DNA of 64,000 bases from Lysobacterales bacterium. Its GTDB lineage: Bacteria; Pseudomonadota; Gammaproteobacteria; Xanthomonadales; Ahniellaceae. Made by a program: the position numbers and the translations under genes. This document shows positions 8,532 through 19,900 of the stretch, in pieces (within the stretch, counting starts at the first letter, position 1; each line of letters starts with the position of its first letter). The stretch is from assembly GCA_016703225.1 (NCBI GenBank), contig JADJCM010000002.1:907609-971608 (forward strand). The letters run 5' to 3'. The notes below the pieces were generated by a model. That model worked only from the letters and a program-made list of their open reading frames with translations, was not told the DNA's origin and did not search any database.

Positions 8532-10352
8532 TCAGGCGCTGGCCTTGCGCGTCGCGACCCAGGCGTCGACGCGGCGTTCGAGCAGAGTCAGCGGCAGGCT
8601 GCCGCCGCCGAGCACCAGATCGTGGAAGGCCTTGGCATCGAAGCGCTCGCCGAGTTCGGCACGCGCCTCGTCGCGCAGTCGCAGCAACGTGTTCATGCCG
8701 ACCTTGTACGCCAGCGCCTGGCCCGGGTTGACCAGGTAACGTTCGATCTCGGCGACGACATCGGTCTCGGACATCCCGGTCTTGTCAATCATGTAGGCGA
8801 TCGCCTGCTCGCGCGTCCAGCGCTGGTCGTGCATGCCGGTGTCGACCACCAGACGCACGGCGCGGAACATCTCGGCCTGCAAGCGGCCGAGGTTGTCGAG
8901 CGGCGTGCGCTGGAAGCCCATCTCGGACGCGAGCCGCTCGGCATACAGCGCCCAGCCTTCGGCAAATGCGGTGAACGGCAGCAGCTTGCGGAACATCGGC
9001 CCTTCCATGCCCTGCTGGATGCCGATCTGGAAATGATGTCCCGGAATGCCCTCGTGATAGGCCAGCGTGCGCATGCTGAAACGCGGAATCTCGCCCACCT
9101 CGCGCAGGTTGGCGAAGAAGGTGCCGGGACGACTGCCGTCGAATGCCGGCGGCTCGTAGTAGGCGCCGGGCGCGGTCTTCTGGCGGAACACCGGTACGCG
9201 TTCGACCTTGACGCCGGTGCTCGGACGCAGGCCGAAATGCGGTGCAAGGCCACCGTCGATCTCGTCGAGGATGGCCTGGTAGTCGGCGATGATCTGCGCG
9301 CGGCCTTCGTCGCTGTCCGGGTACAACTGGTCGGGGCGCTCGGCGATTTGGCGCACGCGCGTGCCGTTGCTGCCTTCGAGCAGGCCTTCGCCACGCAGGA
9401 TCGCGTCCATCTCGGCTTCGATGCGCGCCACCTCGGCCAACCCGAGCGCGTGCACGTCGGCGGGGCTCATGTCGGTGGTGGTGTGCATGCGCACCGCCCA
9501 GGCGTAGAACTCGGGCCCTTGCGGCAAGTCCCAGACGCCGTTGTTCGGGCGCGCTTTCGGCAGCAGCGCCTCGTGGTGTTCGATCAGCGTGCGGTAGGCG
9601 GGATAGACCACGCGCTCGATGCGTTCGCGCGCGCCATCGAGCAGGCGCTGGCGCTCGGCGGCGGGCAAGGGCGGCTGGATCTTGTCGAGCTTCTCGGCGA
9701 ACGAGGCGTAGAGCACGTTGTCCTCGGGCTTCGCGGCGACGAACTCGCGCGTCTCGGCGAGCACCTTCTCGACCACGAAGCGCGGCGGCACGATGTGGTG
9801 TTCATCGATGCGCAGGCGCACGCCCTCCATCTGCTGCGCGAAGTAGCGGTCGAACTGCGACAGCCGCGCCAGGTAGTCCTCGGCATCGGCCAGCGAACGC
9901 ACCGGATGTTGCGAGGCCAGATAGCTCGGCAGGCCGTTCTGGAAGCCGGAGAGCTGGTTCGCCGGATAGTCGTGGAAGCGGAACGGGTCGCCCTCAGCCT
10001 GCATCGCCAGGAAGTAGTCGAGCACGTCGTAGCTCAGCTGGCCTTCGGCATCGAGCTCATTGCGGTCGTAGCTGGCGAGCGTGGCGCGGTCGGCGAACAG
10101 CTTCTGGCGCATGCGCTCGCCTTGCGCCAGCGACACGTCGTCGAGGTCGTCGCTGTACCAGTCGAGCCAGGACGGCAGCATGCGCATGCTGGAGAGCATC
10201 TGCGGGCTTTCGACCGCGAACTGGACGAACACGCGCTCGTAGAACACGCGCAGCGACCACGGCCGGAAGTTCCACTCGTGCACCACGACGATGCCGAGCA
10301 GGAGCGTGAGCAGCAGGCCGCCGCGGAAGAACCAACGCAGGAGACGACGCAT
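8532..10352 (-). CDS. DUF885-family metallopeptidase, membrane-anchored
   Basis: 606 residues from the ATG at 10352 (GAGG eight bases upstream). An N-terminal hydrophobic helix (LLLTLLLGIVVVHEW) acts as signal or anchor and is followed by a large helical domain typical of DUF885. The motif YHEGIPGHHF near residue 430 supplies the HExxH-like zinc ligands and catalytic Glu of this gluzincin-like family. Related proteins are thought to be periplasmic carboxypeptidase-like enzymes, but substrates are poorly known. It follows a secreted amidohydrolase on the same strand with a gap of 68 bases, so the two may be co-transcribed. Confidence 0.88.
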   Translation of the reverse strand: MRRLLRWFFRGGLLLTLLLGIVVVHEWNFRPWSLRVFYERVFVQFAVESPQMLSSMRMLPSWLDWYSDDLDDVSLAQGERMRQKLFADRATLASYDRNELDAEGQLSYDVLDYFLAMQAEGDPFRFHDYPANQLSGFQNGLPSYLASQHPVRSLADAEDYLARLSQFDRYFAQQMEGVRLRIDEHHIVPPRFVVEKVLAETREFVAAKPEDNVLYASFAEKLDKIQPPLPAAERQRLLDGARERIERVVYPAYRTLIEHHEALLPKARPNNGVWDLPQGPEFYAWAVRMHTTTDMSPADVHALGLAEVARIEAEMDAILRGEGLLEGSNGTRVRQIAERPDQLYPDSDEGRAQIIADYQAILDEIDGGLAPHFGLRPSTGVKVERVPVFRQKTAPGAYYEPPAFDGSRPGTFFANLREVGEIPRFSMRTLAYHEGIPGHHFQIGIQQGMEGPMFRKLLPFTAFAEGWALYAERLASEMGFQRTPLDNLGRLQAEMFRAVRLVVDTGMHDQRWTREQAIAYMIDKTGMSETDVVAEIERYLVNPGQALAYKVGMNTLLRLRDEARAELGERFDAKAFHDLVLGGGSLPLTLLERRVDAWVATRKASA

Positions 10353-10420
10353 CGCTTGCACCTCGGCAGGAAAAGGGGGCGAACGCTAGCAGGCGCCGTG
10401 TCGACGGCAACCGCCAGTGG

Positions 10421-11755
<1,335 letters not shown>

Positions 11756-11886
11756 GCGTGGACTCCTGACGAAAGGCCGGCAGTGTAGCCAAGCCACGCC
11801 GGCTTCGGTTGCCGCCCGGAAAGCCGCTGCGCTAGTCTGGCCCTCATCCCTCTTGAGATTGCGCGCCCCCGCGGCGTGGACCCGAC

Positions 11887-14751
11887 ATGCACGAGCAATA
11901 CGACCCGAAACTGATTGAAGCCGCCGCACAGCATTACTGGACGCGAACCCGTGCCTACGCGGTGACGGAGGATCGCAGCAAGCCGAAGTTCTACTGCCTG
12001 TCGATGTTGCCGTATCCGTCCGGCGCGCTGCACATGGGCCACGTGCGCAACTACACCATCGGCGACGTGATCAGCCGCTACCAGCGCATGCAGGGCAAGA
12101 ACGTGTTGCAGCCGATGGGCTGGGACGCCTTCGGCCTGCCGGCCGAGAATGCCGCGATCAAGAACCACACCGCACCGGCTAAATGGACCTACGCCAACAT
12201 CGAGCACATGCGCGGCCAGCTGCAGGCGCTCGGCTACGCGATCGACTGGTCACGCGAATTCGCCACCTGTCGCCCCGACTATTACCGCTGGGAACAACTG
12301 TTCTTCACGCGCCTGTTCCAGCGCGGCCTGGTCTATCGCCGCAACTCGGTGGTGAACTGGGACCCGGTCGACGAGACCGTGCTCGCCAACGAGCAGGTCA
12401 TCGACGGCCGCGGCTGGCGCTCCGGAGCGGTCGTCGAGCGACGCGAGATCCCGCAGTGGTTTTTCAAGATCACCGCCTACGCCGAGGAACTGCTGCACGA
12501 ACTCGACCATCTGCCGGGCTGGCCGGATGCGGTCAAGACCATGCAGCGCAACTGGATCGGTCGCTCGGAAGGGCTTGAGATCGACTTCGACGTGCAGGGA
12601 CGCACGAGTGTCGCGGAAGGCAGGATGCCGGGAGCGACCGACGTGCAGGGACGCACGAGCGTCGCGGCAGGCAGGATGCCGGGAGCGACCGACGTGCAGG
12701 GACGCACGAGTGTCGCGGAAGGCAGGATGCCGGGAGCGACCGGCGCCCAGGACGCTGCGCCGCTGCGCGTCTACACCACGCGCCCGGACACCCTGATGGG
12801 CGTCACCTTCGTCTCGGTCGCGGCCGAGCATCCGTTGGCGCAGAAGGCCGCGCAGGGCAACGCCGAGGTGGCCGCATTCATCGAGGAATGCCGCCATCTC
12901 GCCACCGCCGAAGCGGCGCTGGAGACGCAGGAGAAACGCGGCATCGCCACCGGTCTGCACGTGGTCCATCCGATCAGCGGCGAACGTGTGCCGGTGTGGA
13001 TCGCGAACTTCGTGCTGATGGGTTATGGCACCGGTGCAGTGATGGCGGTGCCTGGCCACGACGAGCGCGACCACGAGTTCGCGAAGAAGTACGGCCTGCC
13101 GATCAAGCAGGTGATCCGTCCGCTCGATGGCGGCGACATCGACGTGCAGGCCGCGGCCTACACCGAACACGGCTTGCTGCTGAATTCCGGCGCGTACGAC
13201 GGCATGACCTTCGAGCAGAGCTTCAAGGCGATCGCCGAGCGGCTGGAGAAGTGCAAGTCCGGCGCGCGCAAGGTGAACTACCGTCTGCGCGACTGGGGTG
13301 TGAGTCGCCAGCGTTACTGGGGCTGCCCGATCCCGATCATCTACTGCCCCCAATGTGAGGCGGTGCCGGTGCCGGAAGACCAGTTGCCGGTGGTACTGCC
13401 CGAGGACGTCGAATTCTCCGGCGTAAAGTCGCCGATCAAGGCCGATCCGGCCTGGCGCACGACCACCTGCCCGCAGTGCGGCGGCGCCGCCGAACGCGAG
13501 ACCGACACCTTCGACACCTTCATGGAGTCGAGTTGGTACTACGCGCGCTACACCTCGCCGGGTGCGACCGACCTGGTCGACGAACGCGCGAACTACTGGT
13601 TGCCGGTCGACCAGTACATCGGTGGCATCGAACACGCGATCCTGCACTTGCTGTACTTCCGCTTCTTCCACAAGCTGATGCGGGACGCCGGCCTGGTGCA
13701 GACGAACGAGCCGGCGACCCACCTGCTGTGCCAGGGCATGGTCGTCGCCGAGACCTTCTATCGAGAGCAGGCGAACGGCGGCAAGGAGTGGTTCAACCCG
13801 GCCGATGTCGAGATCGAGCGCGACGAGCGCGCCCGCATCACCGGCGCCAAGCTCGCGTCCGACGGCAAGCCGGTGCTGATCGGCGGCACCGAGAAGATGT
13901 CGAAGTCGAAGAACAACGGCGTCGACCCGCAACTGATGATCGAGCGCTACGGTGCCGACACCGTGCGTCTGTTCTCGATGTTCGCATCGCCACCGGAGAT
14001 GTCGCTGGACTGGAACGAGTCCGGCGTCGAGGGCATGGCGCGTTTCCTGCGCCGCCTGTGGACCGGCGTGCATGCGCATGTCGCGGCCGGCTCGGAGGGA
14101 GCGGGAGGCCAACCATTCGTGGTGAGCCTGTCGAACCATGAACAGCCCGATGCTTCATCGCAGCGCCCTTCGACAAGCTCAGGGCGAACGGAGTCTCTGG
14201 CGGAAAGCTCAGGGCGAACGGGGCTTGGCATCGATCCGGCGAGCTTGAATCCGGAGCAGAAAGCCGTGCGGCGCAAGCTGCACGAAACGATCGCCAAGGT
14301 CGGCGACGACCTCGGCCGTCGCCACACCTTCAACACCGCGATCGCCGCGATCATGGAGCTGATGAACGCGCTGGCGAAGTTCGACGACGCCAGCGAGCAC
14401 GCGCGTGCGGTGCGCCAGGAAGCGTGGACGGCGATCACCCTGATGCTGAATCCGATCGTGCCGCACATGGCGCACGCGCTGTGGCAGGCGCTGGGCCACG
14501 ATGAGACCCAGATCGACGACCAGCCATGGCCGAAGCCGGACGAGGCGGCGCTGGTGCGCGATTCGATCACGCTGGCGGTGCAGGTCAACGGCAAGCTGCG
14601 CAGCCAGATCGAGGTGCCGGCTTCGGCCTCGAAGGAGGATGCGGAAACGGCCGCGCGCAACGATGTCACCGTGCTCAAGTTCCTCGAAGGCGCGACCATC
14701 CGCAAGGTCATCGTCGTGCCCGGCAAGATCGTCAACATCGTGGCCAACTGA
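11887..14751 (+). CDS. leuS: Leucyl-tRNA synthetase with two repeat-derived insertions
   Basis: 954 residues, about 80 more than usual for the family. It charges tRNA-Leu. The HIGH motif is HMGH (near residue 53) and the KMSKS motif is intact in GTEKMSKSKNNG. The editing domain has its Thr-rich loop (YTTRPDTLMG) and GHDERDHEF. One insertion of three 17-residue repeats lies at the start of the editing domain, just before the Thr-rich strand. A second, of roughly 35-40 residues, joins the catalytic core to the anticodon-binding domain. Both are in frame and lie in places where the family has loops, so the enzyme is probably functional. It starts an operon with lptE, holA and nadD. Confidence 0.98.
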   Translation: MHEQYDPKLIEAAAQHYWTRTRAYAVTEDRSKPKFYCLSMLPYPSGALHMGHVRNYTIGDVISRYQRMQGKNVLQPMGWDAFGLPAENAAIKNHTAPAKWTYANIEHMRGQLQALGYAIDWSREFATCRPDYYRWEQLFFTRLFQRGLVYRRNSVVNWDPVDETVLANEQVIDGRGWRSGAVVERREIPQWFFKITAYAEELLHELDHLPGWPDAVKTMQRNWIGRSEGLEIDFDVQGRTSVAEGRMPGATDVQGRTSVAAGRMPGATDVQGRTSVAEGRMPGATGAQDAAPLRVYTTRPDTLMGVTFVSVAAEHPLAQKAAQGNAEVAAFIEECRHLATAEAALETQEKRGIATGLHVVHPISGERVPVWIANFVLMGYGTGAVMAVPGHDERDHEFAKKYGLPIKQVIRPLDGGDIDVQAAAYTEHGLLLNSGAYDGMTFEQSFKAIAERLEKCKSGARKVNYRLRDWGVSRQRYWGCPIPIIYCPQCEAVPVPEDQLPVVLPEDVEFSGVKSPIKADPAWRTTTCPQCGGAAERETDTFDTFMESSWYYARYTSPGATDLVDERANYWLPVDQYIGGIEHAILHLLYFRFFHKLMRDAGLVQTNEPATHLLCQGMVVAETFYREQANGGKEWFNPADVEIERDERARITGAKLASDGKPVLIGGTEKMSKSKNNGVDPQLMIERYGADTVRLFSMFASPPEMSLDWNESGVEGMARFLRRLWTGVHAHVAAGSEGAGGQPFVVSLSNHEQPDASSQRPSTSSGRTESLAESSGRTGLGIDPASLNPEQKAVRRKLHETIAKVGDDLGRRHTFNTAIAAIMELMNALAKFDDASEHARAVRQEAWTAITLMLNPIVPHMAHALWQALGHDETQIDDQPWPKPDEAALVRDSITLAVQVNGKLRSQIEVPASASKEDAETAARNDVTVLKFLEGATIRKVIVVPGKIVNIVAN
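12589..12741 (+). repeat. Three tandem 51-bp units inside leuS
   Basis: Units at 12589-12639, 12640-12690 and 12691-12741 are nearly identical and each encodes 17 residues (DVQGRTSVAEGRMPGAT). Each unit holds an imperfect palindrome (GTCGC-GGAA-GGCA then TGCC-GGGA-GCGAC) and a second small one (GTGC/GCAC), like REP-type elements. The unit length is a multiple of three, so the reading frame is kept. Confidence 0.95.
14111..14222 (+). repeat. Dispersed palindromic repeats inside leuS
   Basis: Contains TTCGTGGTGAGCCTGTCGAA near 14116-14135, CGCCCTTCGACAAGCTCAGG at 14165-14184 continuing into GCGAACGG, and a partial copy of the latter at about 14206-14222. Each complete unit is an inverted repeat (CGCCCT...AGGGCG; TTCG...CGAA). 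They translate to the SLSNHE and PSTSSGRTE type of peptide seen when such dispersed repeats invade genes. Confidence 0.85.
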
Positions 14752-14752
14752 G

Positions 14753-15232
14753 ATGCGCAGCCTCGTCCTGATTGCGATCGTGTTGCTGTCCGGCTGCGGC
14801 TTCCATCTGCGCGAGCAGGCGGCGTTGCCGGCGGCGCTGTCCGAGTTGCGCATCGAGATCGCCGATCCGTTCAGTCCGATCGGTCCCGAACTCGGCCGCG
14901 CCCTGCGTCGCGCTGGCGCAAACCTGCATGACGACGACGGCGCCAAGGTCGCGGTGGTGCGCATCCACACCGATGCGCTGAGCACGGTGCCGCTGTCGGT
15001 CAGCGGCACCGCGCGCGTGCAGGAGTACCAGGTCGTTCATCGCATTGAGTTCGAAGTGCTGGGCGCGGACGGTGCGGTGCTGGTCGCACGCCACAGCATC
15101 GAACGCCGTCGCGACTATCGCTTCGACGAGACGCAGGCGCTCGGCGCTGCCGCCGAGGACGAGTTGGCGCGCAAGGAATTGCGCCGCGACACCTTGAACG
15201 CCCTCGTGCGCCGGATCGAAGCGATCCGCTGA
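14753..15232 (+). CDS. lptE: LPS-assembly lipoprotein LptE
   Basis: 159 residues. A short lipoprotein signal ends in the lipobox LLSGC (Cys about residue 15). The mature protein is a small alpha/beta domain (FHLREQAALP, then ELRIEIADPF) of LptE size. LptE plugs the LptD barrel in the outer membrane and helps deliver lipopolysaccharide to the surface. It starts one base after the leuS stop and overlaps holA by one base; the same order occurs in many gammaproteobacteria and supports the call. Confidence 0.93.
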   Translation: MRSLVLIAIVLLSGCGFHLREQAALPAALSELRIEIADPFSPIGPELGRALRRAGANLHDDDGAKVAVVRIHTDALSTVPLSVSGTARVQEYQVVHRIEFEVLGADGAVLVARHSIERRRDYRFDETQALGAAAEDELARKELRRDTLNALVRRIEAIR

Positions 15233-16254
15233 TGAGCGCTTCCGCACAGTTCGCGAGCCGCATCGCGAAGGCGGCGGACCTGAAACCGGTGTACCTGATC
15301 GCCGGTGAGGAACACCTGCTGGTGATGGAAGCCGCCGACGCGCTGCGCAGCCGTGCGCGCGAACTCGGTTTCAGCGAGCGCGAAGTGCACGATGTTGATG
15401 CGAGCTTCGACTGGAACGATCTGGCGCGCTCGGGCGCGGCGATGTCCCTGTTCGCATCGCAGCGGTTGATCGAACTGCGCCTGCCGACCGGCAAGCCCGG
15501 TACCGAGGGTTCGGCGGCGATCCAGGAATGGTGCGAGCGTGCGCCGTCGGATTGCGTGCTGTTGATCACCTGCAATCAATGGAGCAAGAAGCAGGAAGGC
15601 AAGTGGACCCAGGCGATCGAACGTTGCGGCGTGTTCCTGGCAGTGTGGCCGCTGAAGCGCGACGAACTCGGCGCCTGGGTGCAGTCGCGTGCGGCCTCGC
15701 GCTCGGTGCAGTTGACGGCGGATGCGGTCGCGGCGCTGGTGCGGCGCACCGAGGGCAACCTGCTGGCCTGCGCGCAGGAGATCGACAAGCTCGCCCTGCT
15801 CGCCGACGGGCGCCGGGTCGATGAGGCCGAACTGGATAACCTGGTTGCCGACTCCGCGCGTTTCGATGTGTTCGGCATGACCGAAGCCGCGTTGTCCGGC
15901 GATGGCGCGCGTGCACGGCGCATGCTCGCATCCTTGCGCGCCGAGGGCGAGCAGCCGGCGATGCTGATGGCCTGGCTGCTGATGCAGCTGCATGCGGCGG
16001 CGCGCCTGTCGCAGTTGCCGCGGGCGCAGCAGGCCGGAGCGTTTCGCAGCGAAGGCATCTGGGGCACGCGCGATGCCGCGTTCCGCAAGGCGCTGGCACG
16101 CGGCGATGCCCGCTTCTGGGAACAGCGCCTGGCCGAGGCCGCCGCCGTGGATCGGCTCGCCAAGGGCCGCGGCAGCGGCGATCCCTTCGTCGCGCTCGAG
16201 CGCCTGTTGCTGCGCATCAGCGACGTGCGTGCCGGCAAGCGCATGGTGGCCTGA
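15232..16254 (+). CDS. holA: DNA polymerase III delta subunit
   Basis: 340 residues, normal for HolA. It is the clamp-loader subunit that opens the beta sliding clamp. The N-terminus (KPVYLIAGEEHLLVMEA) is the typical start, followed by an AAA+-like fold and the C-terminal collar region. Its ATG overlaps the lptE stop (TGATG), and its own stop overlaps the nadD start in the same way, so the operon is translationally coupled. Confidence 0.96.
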   Translation: MSASAQFASRIAKAADLKPVYLIAGEEHLLVMEAADALRSRARELGFSEREVHDVDASFDWNDLARSGAAMSLFASQRLIELRLPTGKPGTEGSAAIQEWCERAPSDCVLLITCNQWSKKQEGKWTQAIERCGVFLAVWPLKRDELGAWVQSRAASRSVQLTADAVAALVRRTEGNLLACAQEIDKLALLADGRRVDEAELDNLVADSARFDVFGMTEAALSGDGARARRMLASLRAEGEQPAMLMAWLLMQLHAAARLSQLPRAQQAGAFRSEGIWGTRDAAFRKALARGDARFWEQRLAEAAAVDRLAKGRGSGDPFVALERLLLRISDVRAGKRMVA

Positions 16255-16904
16255 TGCGCAAGCTGACCGCGATCTTCGGCGGCACCTTCGACCCGATCCA
16301 CGTCGGTCACCTGCGCGTGGCGCTCGAAGTGGCCGAGGCGCTCGATGCCGTGGTGCACCTGATGCCGGCACTGATTCCACCGCACCGTCCGCAGCCCCTG
16401 GCATCGGCGGACGAGCGCCTGGCCATGTTGCGGCTCGGCGTCGGCAGTTGCGCGCACCTCGCAGTCGATGATCGCGAACTGCGACGCAGCGGTCCGAGCT
16501 ACACCGTCGACACGCTCGCGGAACTGCGCCACGAGCTGGGTGCCGACACGCCGCTGGTGCTGTGCGTGGGGGCGGATGCCTTTGCCGGTTTTGCGACCTG
16601 GCATCGCCATGCCGATATCTTCGAGCTCGCGCACGTGCTGGTGCTGACGCGTCCGGGACAGGGCACGCGCGCGGCGTGGCCTGAGGCGCTGCGCACGAAT
16701 GCGGTGACTCGGCGCGGATCGATCCCCGATCTCTCCCACGCCCCCGCCGGTCGCATCGCCGAACTCGCGGTCACGCCCTTGTCGATTTCGGCCACCGCGA
16801 TCCGAATGCGTATCGCCGCCGGCCGCGATCCGCGCTTCCTGGTCCCCGAAGCGGTCGCCGACTACATCGGCGGATGCAGGCTGTACTCGCCGGTCTCGCC
16901 CTGA
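16254..16904 (+). CDS. nadD: Nicotinate-mononucleotide adenylyltransferase
   Basis: 216 residues. It joins NaMN and ATP to deamido-NAD in NAD synthesis. The nucleotidyltransferase signature GGTFDPIHVGH is near residue 9 and the second motif (SISATAIR) near residue 180. It is the last gene of leuS-lptE-holA-nadD here. In relatives rsfS follows directly; here a minus-strand exoprotein gene is interposed, and its 3' end overlaps the nadD end by 43 bases (16862-16904). Confidence 0.97.
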   Translation: MRKLTAIFGGTFDPIHVGHLRVALEVAEALDAVVHLMPALIPPHRPQPLASADERLAMLRLGVGSCAHLAVDDRELRRSGPSYTVDTLAELRHELGADTPLVLCVGADAFAGFATWHRHADIFELAHVLVLTRPGQGTRAAWPEALRTNAVTRRGSIPDLSHAPAGRIAELAVTPLSISATAIRMRIAAGRDPRFLVPEAVADYIGGCRLYSPVSP

Positions 16905-19900
16905 TTGCCCGTGACGGGGGCGCGGTTCGGGAAGGGGTCCTCGAAGCCGTCCTCGAACAGCCGCACGACGTTGCTGAAGCAAGGACCGATTTCCGACGAA
17001 TTCCCGTTCGCCAGGTCGCGCACGCTCGCGCTGAATCGTGGCAACGTGATCGCCGGGCCCAGCCAGGTGCCCTGGCCGATGCCGGCGGCATTGGTCTGCA
17101 CGGATAGCATGAGCAACGCCGTGCCGCTGCCGCGACCGTTCTGTTCGCAGTCGGTATCGCCGTACACGGTGACGCGGTAGTCACGCAGCGGCAGCGAATC
17201 GAGCGAGACCGTCACCTGGGTCAGGTTCTGGCTGATGTTGGTGTAGGTGGAAACGAGGTTCGGGTAGTTCTGCAAATCGTTGGGTCCGGTGTCGGTATCG
17301 CCCGGGTCGTTGGGGGTCGGGCCGTCGTTGCCCAGATCGATCTCGTCCTCGTCGTTGGCGAAGAGATCATTGCCCTCGATGCGATGCCCGCTGCCATCGC
17401 GGATGGCAATGCCGTCGCCGCCGTTGCCATAGATCTGGTTGCCATCGTCGGGCGCGCCGATGCTGTTGCCGATGCTGCCGTTCTGGACCAGGACGCCTTC
17501 GAGGCCGTTGTAGGCCACGATGTTGGCGAAGAACTCGTTGCCATCGCTGCCCAGCCCAGAGACCGTCGCGCCTTGGCCGCTGTTGCCCAGCGACGCGCTT
17601 GCACCTGCCGTGGTGCCGATCCGGTTCGAGGCGACCAGGTTTCCCGAGGCGCCGGCATACAGGTGGATGCCGATGCCGTTGTTGCCCGACACCAGATTGC
17701 CGACCAGTGAGTTGTTGTCGGCGTTCTCCAGCACGATGCCGTAGTTGCCGTTGGCCCGCGCCGTGCCGCCATCGCTGTCGACGCCGACGTGATTGTTGCG
17801 AATGGTTGTGCCGCTGGTGCCTGGCAGCAGTCCGATGCCGTAGGTGGGATTGCTGATCACGAGGTTGCGGTCGGCCACGGTGGTGCCGCCGATCTGGGTG
17901 CCGCTGGCGTTGCTGACGCGGATGCCGCGCGCGTTGCCGAAGTAATAGCCGTTGCGCGTGCGGCCGACCAGGTTGCCGATGATCAAGGTGTTGTTGGCGC
18001 CGGCCACTTCGATGCCGGCGAAGCCGCTGGCGCCGATGGCATTGCCGCGCAGGGTGTTGCCGTGCGCCGACGCCAGCACGTGAATGCCGCGACCGTCGTT
18101 GCCGACGGCGATGCCCGGAGCGAGTCCCCAGCCAGTGCCGAGATTGTTGCCCTCGATCACGTTGCCAGTGGTGCCGCTGTCGGCGATGAAGATTCCATCG
18201 CCGGTACCCACGATCAGGTTGGGGGATGCAACGGTGCCGATCTGGTTGTTGATGGCGCCGCTGAGCAGCGCCAAGCCCGAGAAGCCATTGGCGATGCGGT
18301 CTGGTGCGAACGGGTCACCGTCGGTGCCGACTTCGTTGCCGAGCACCTGCCAGCCGCTGGCGCTCCCGGCGAGCTGGATGCCGTCCCATCCGTTGCCGGA
18401 TACCAGGTTGGATTGCACAGTGCCGCCATCGCCGTCACCAATTCGCACGCCGTGCTGGGCGTTGCCGCGGGCAACGCCGTTGTAAGCGCTCAACCCGATC
18501 ACGTTGCCGAGAACCTTGCTGCCGTCGCTGGCGTCATTGGAAATGTCGATGCCGTCGCCGGAGTTGCTGCCGATGCGGTTGCGCTGGTTGCCGCTGCCGC
18601 CGATTTCGGTGTTGTCGGCACCGCCGGAAACGACGATGCCATCGGCGCCGTTGCCGAGTGCAGCGCCGGCGGGCGTGAAACCGATGTCGTTGCGGCGGAT
18701 GAGGTTGGCATCCGCGCCCTCGCCGTCGATGACGATGCCGGGCCCGCCATTGCCTGACACGTGCTGGGCGGCGTCGCTGGCCGCGGTGCCGATCAGGTTG
18801 GCGGCGGCGTCGTAGCGGACGCGGATGCCGCCGAGACGGTTGCCCGCCGCCGCGCCATTCGCATGCACGCCGATGCGGTTGTCGGCGATCTCGTTGGCGT
18901 TGCTGCCGGCGTCCTGGATCTGCACGCCCCAACCGTAGTTCGCGTCGGCGCCGGCACCGTTGTCGACGATGACGTTGTCGTGCACGAAATTGCCGTAGGC
19001 GCCGAGGTTGATCAGCACGCCATCGAAGCCGTTGCCGGAGCTGGCGTCGCCGACCGCGAGCGCGCCAATCAGGTTGCCCTCGATGCTGTTGGCATGCGTG
19101 GTTGCGCCGGTGAGGTAAACGCCTTCCGCGCCATTGAGCGCGATGCGGTTGGCTTGGGCGACATCGCTGGCGCTGCCGATGGTGATCTGCTGCGCTCCGC
19201 CGCCGAGCTGGATGCCCTTGCCATTGTTGAACACCAGGCTGCCGACGACGCGTCCGCCGGCGGTGTTGGCGCCTTCGAACAGGATGCCGGGGTCGCCGCC
19301 GTGGCCGCTGACCTCGACGCCGTCGCTCGCATCATTGAGGCCGATGGCCACGTCTGGCACGTTGATGACATGGATGCCCGTGCCGGTGTTGTCGGCAACC
19401 AGCGTGCTGGTGATCAGGAAATTGGTCGCGGGGGTACTGCCGTTGCCGAGGATGTAGACGCCGTCGCCGCGGTTGTTGACGACTTCGCTGCGGCCGTAGC
19501 CGTTGCCTCGAAGGCGGAAGCCTTCCGGCTGGTTGCCGGTGAACGAAGTGTAGACCGCGATGCCGGTATTGCAGGACCGTGCCACCACGTGCTCCAGCGT
19601 GATGCTGTTGGAGGCGCCCAAGTTGAAGCAGTCGCCATTGACGTCCTCGACGACGATGTTGCGGAAGGTGATGTTGCTCTCGTAGCACTCCACGCAATTG
19701 TCGATCTCGGTGGAGATGCCGTGGCGCGCGGCATTGTTGCCGTCGATCACCACCAGCACGCCGTCGGGACGCCGCCCATCCAGCGTGTCCAGACTGTCGA
19801 GAATCAGGGTCCCTGCGGGGTTGAGGATGTTGCTGCCGGAGAAGTTGTTGAACTTGATCAGGTCGGCGACGCCATCACCGAAATTGTCGGGCAGCGCCGG

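Noticed and set aside
12589..12741. CRISPR-like array
   Set aside because: The three units are directly adjacent with no spacers and lie in frame inside leuS.
12250..14139. 629-codon minus-strand frame over leuS
   Set aside because: Shadow of a conserved gene; no recognisable motif.
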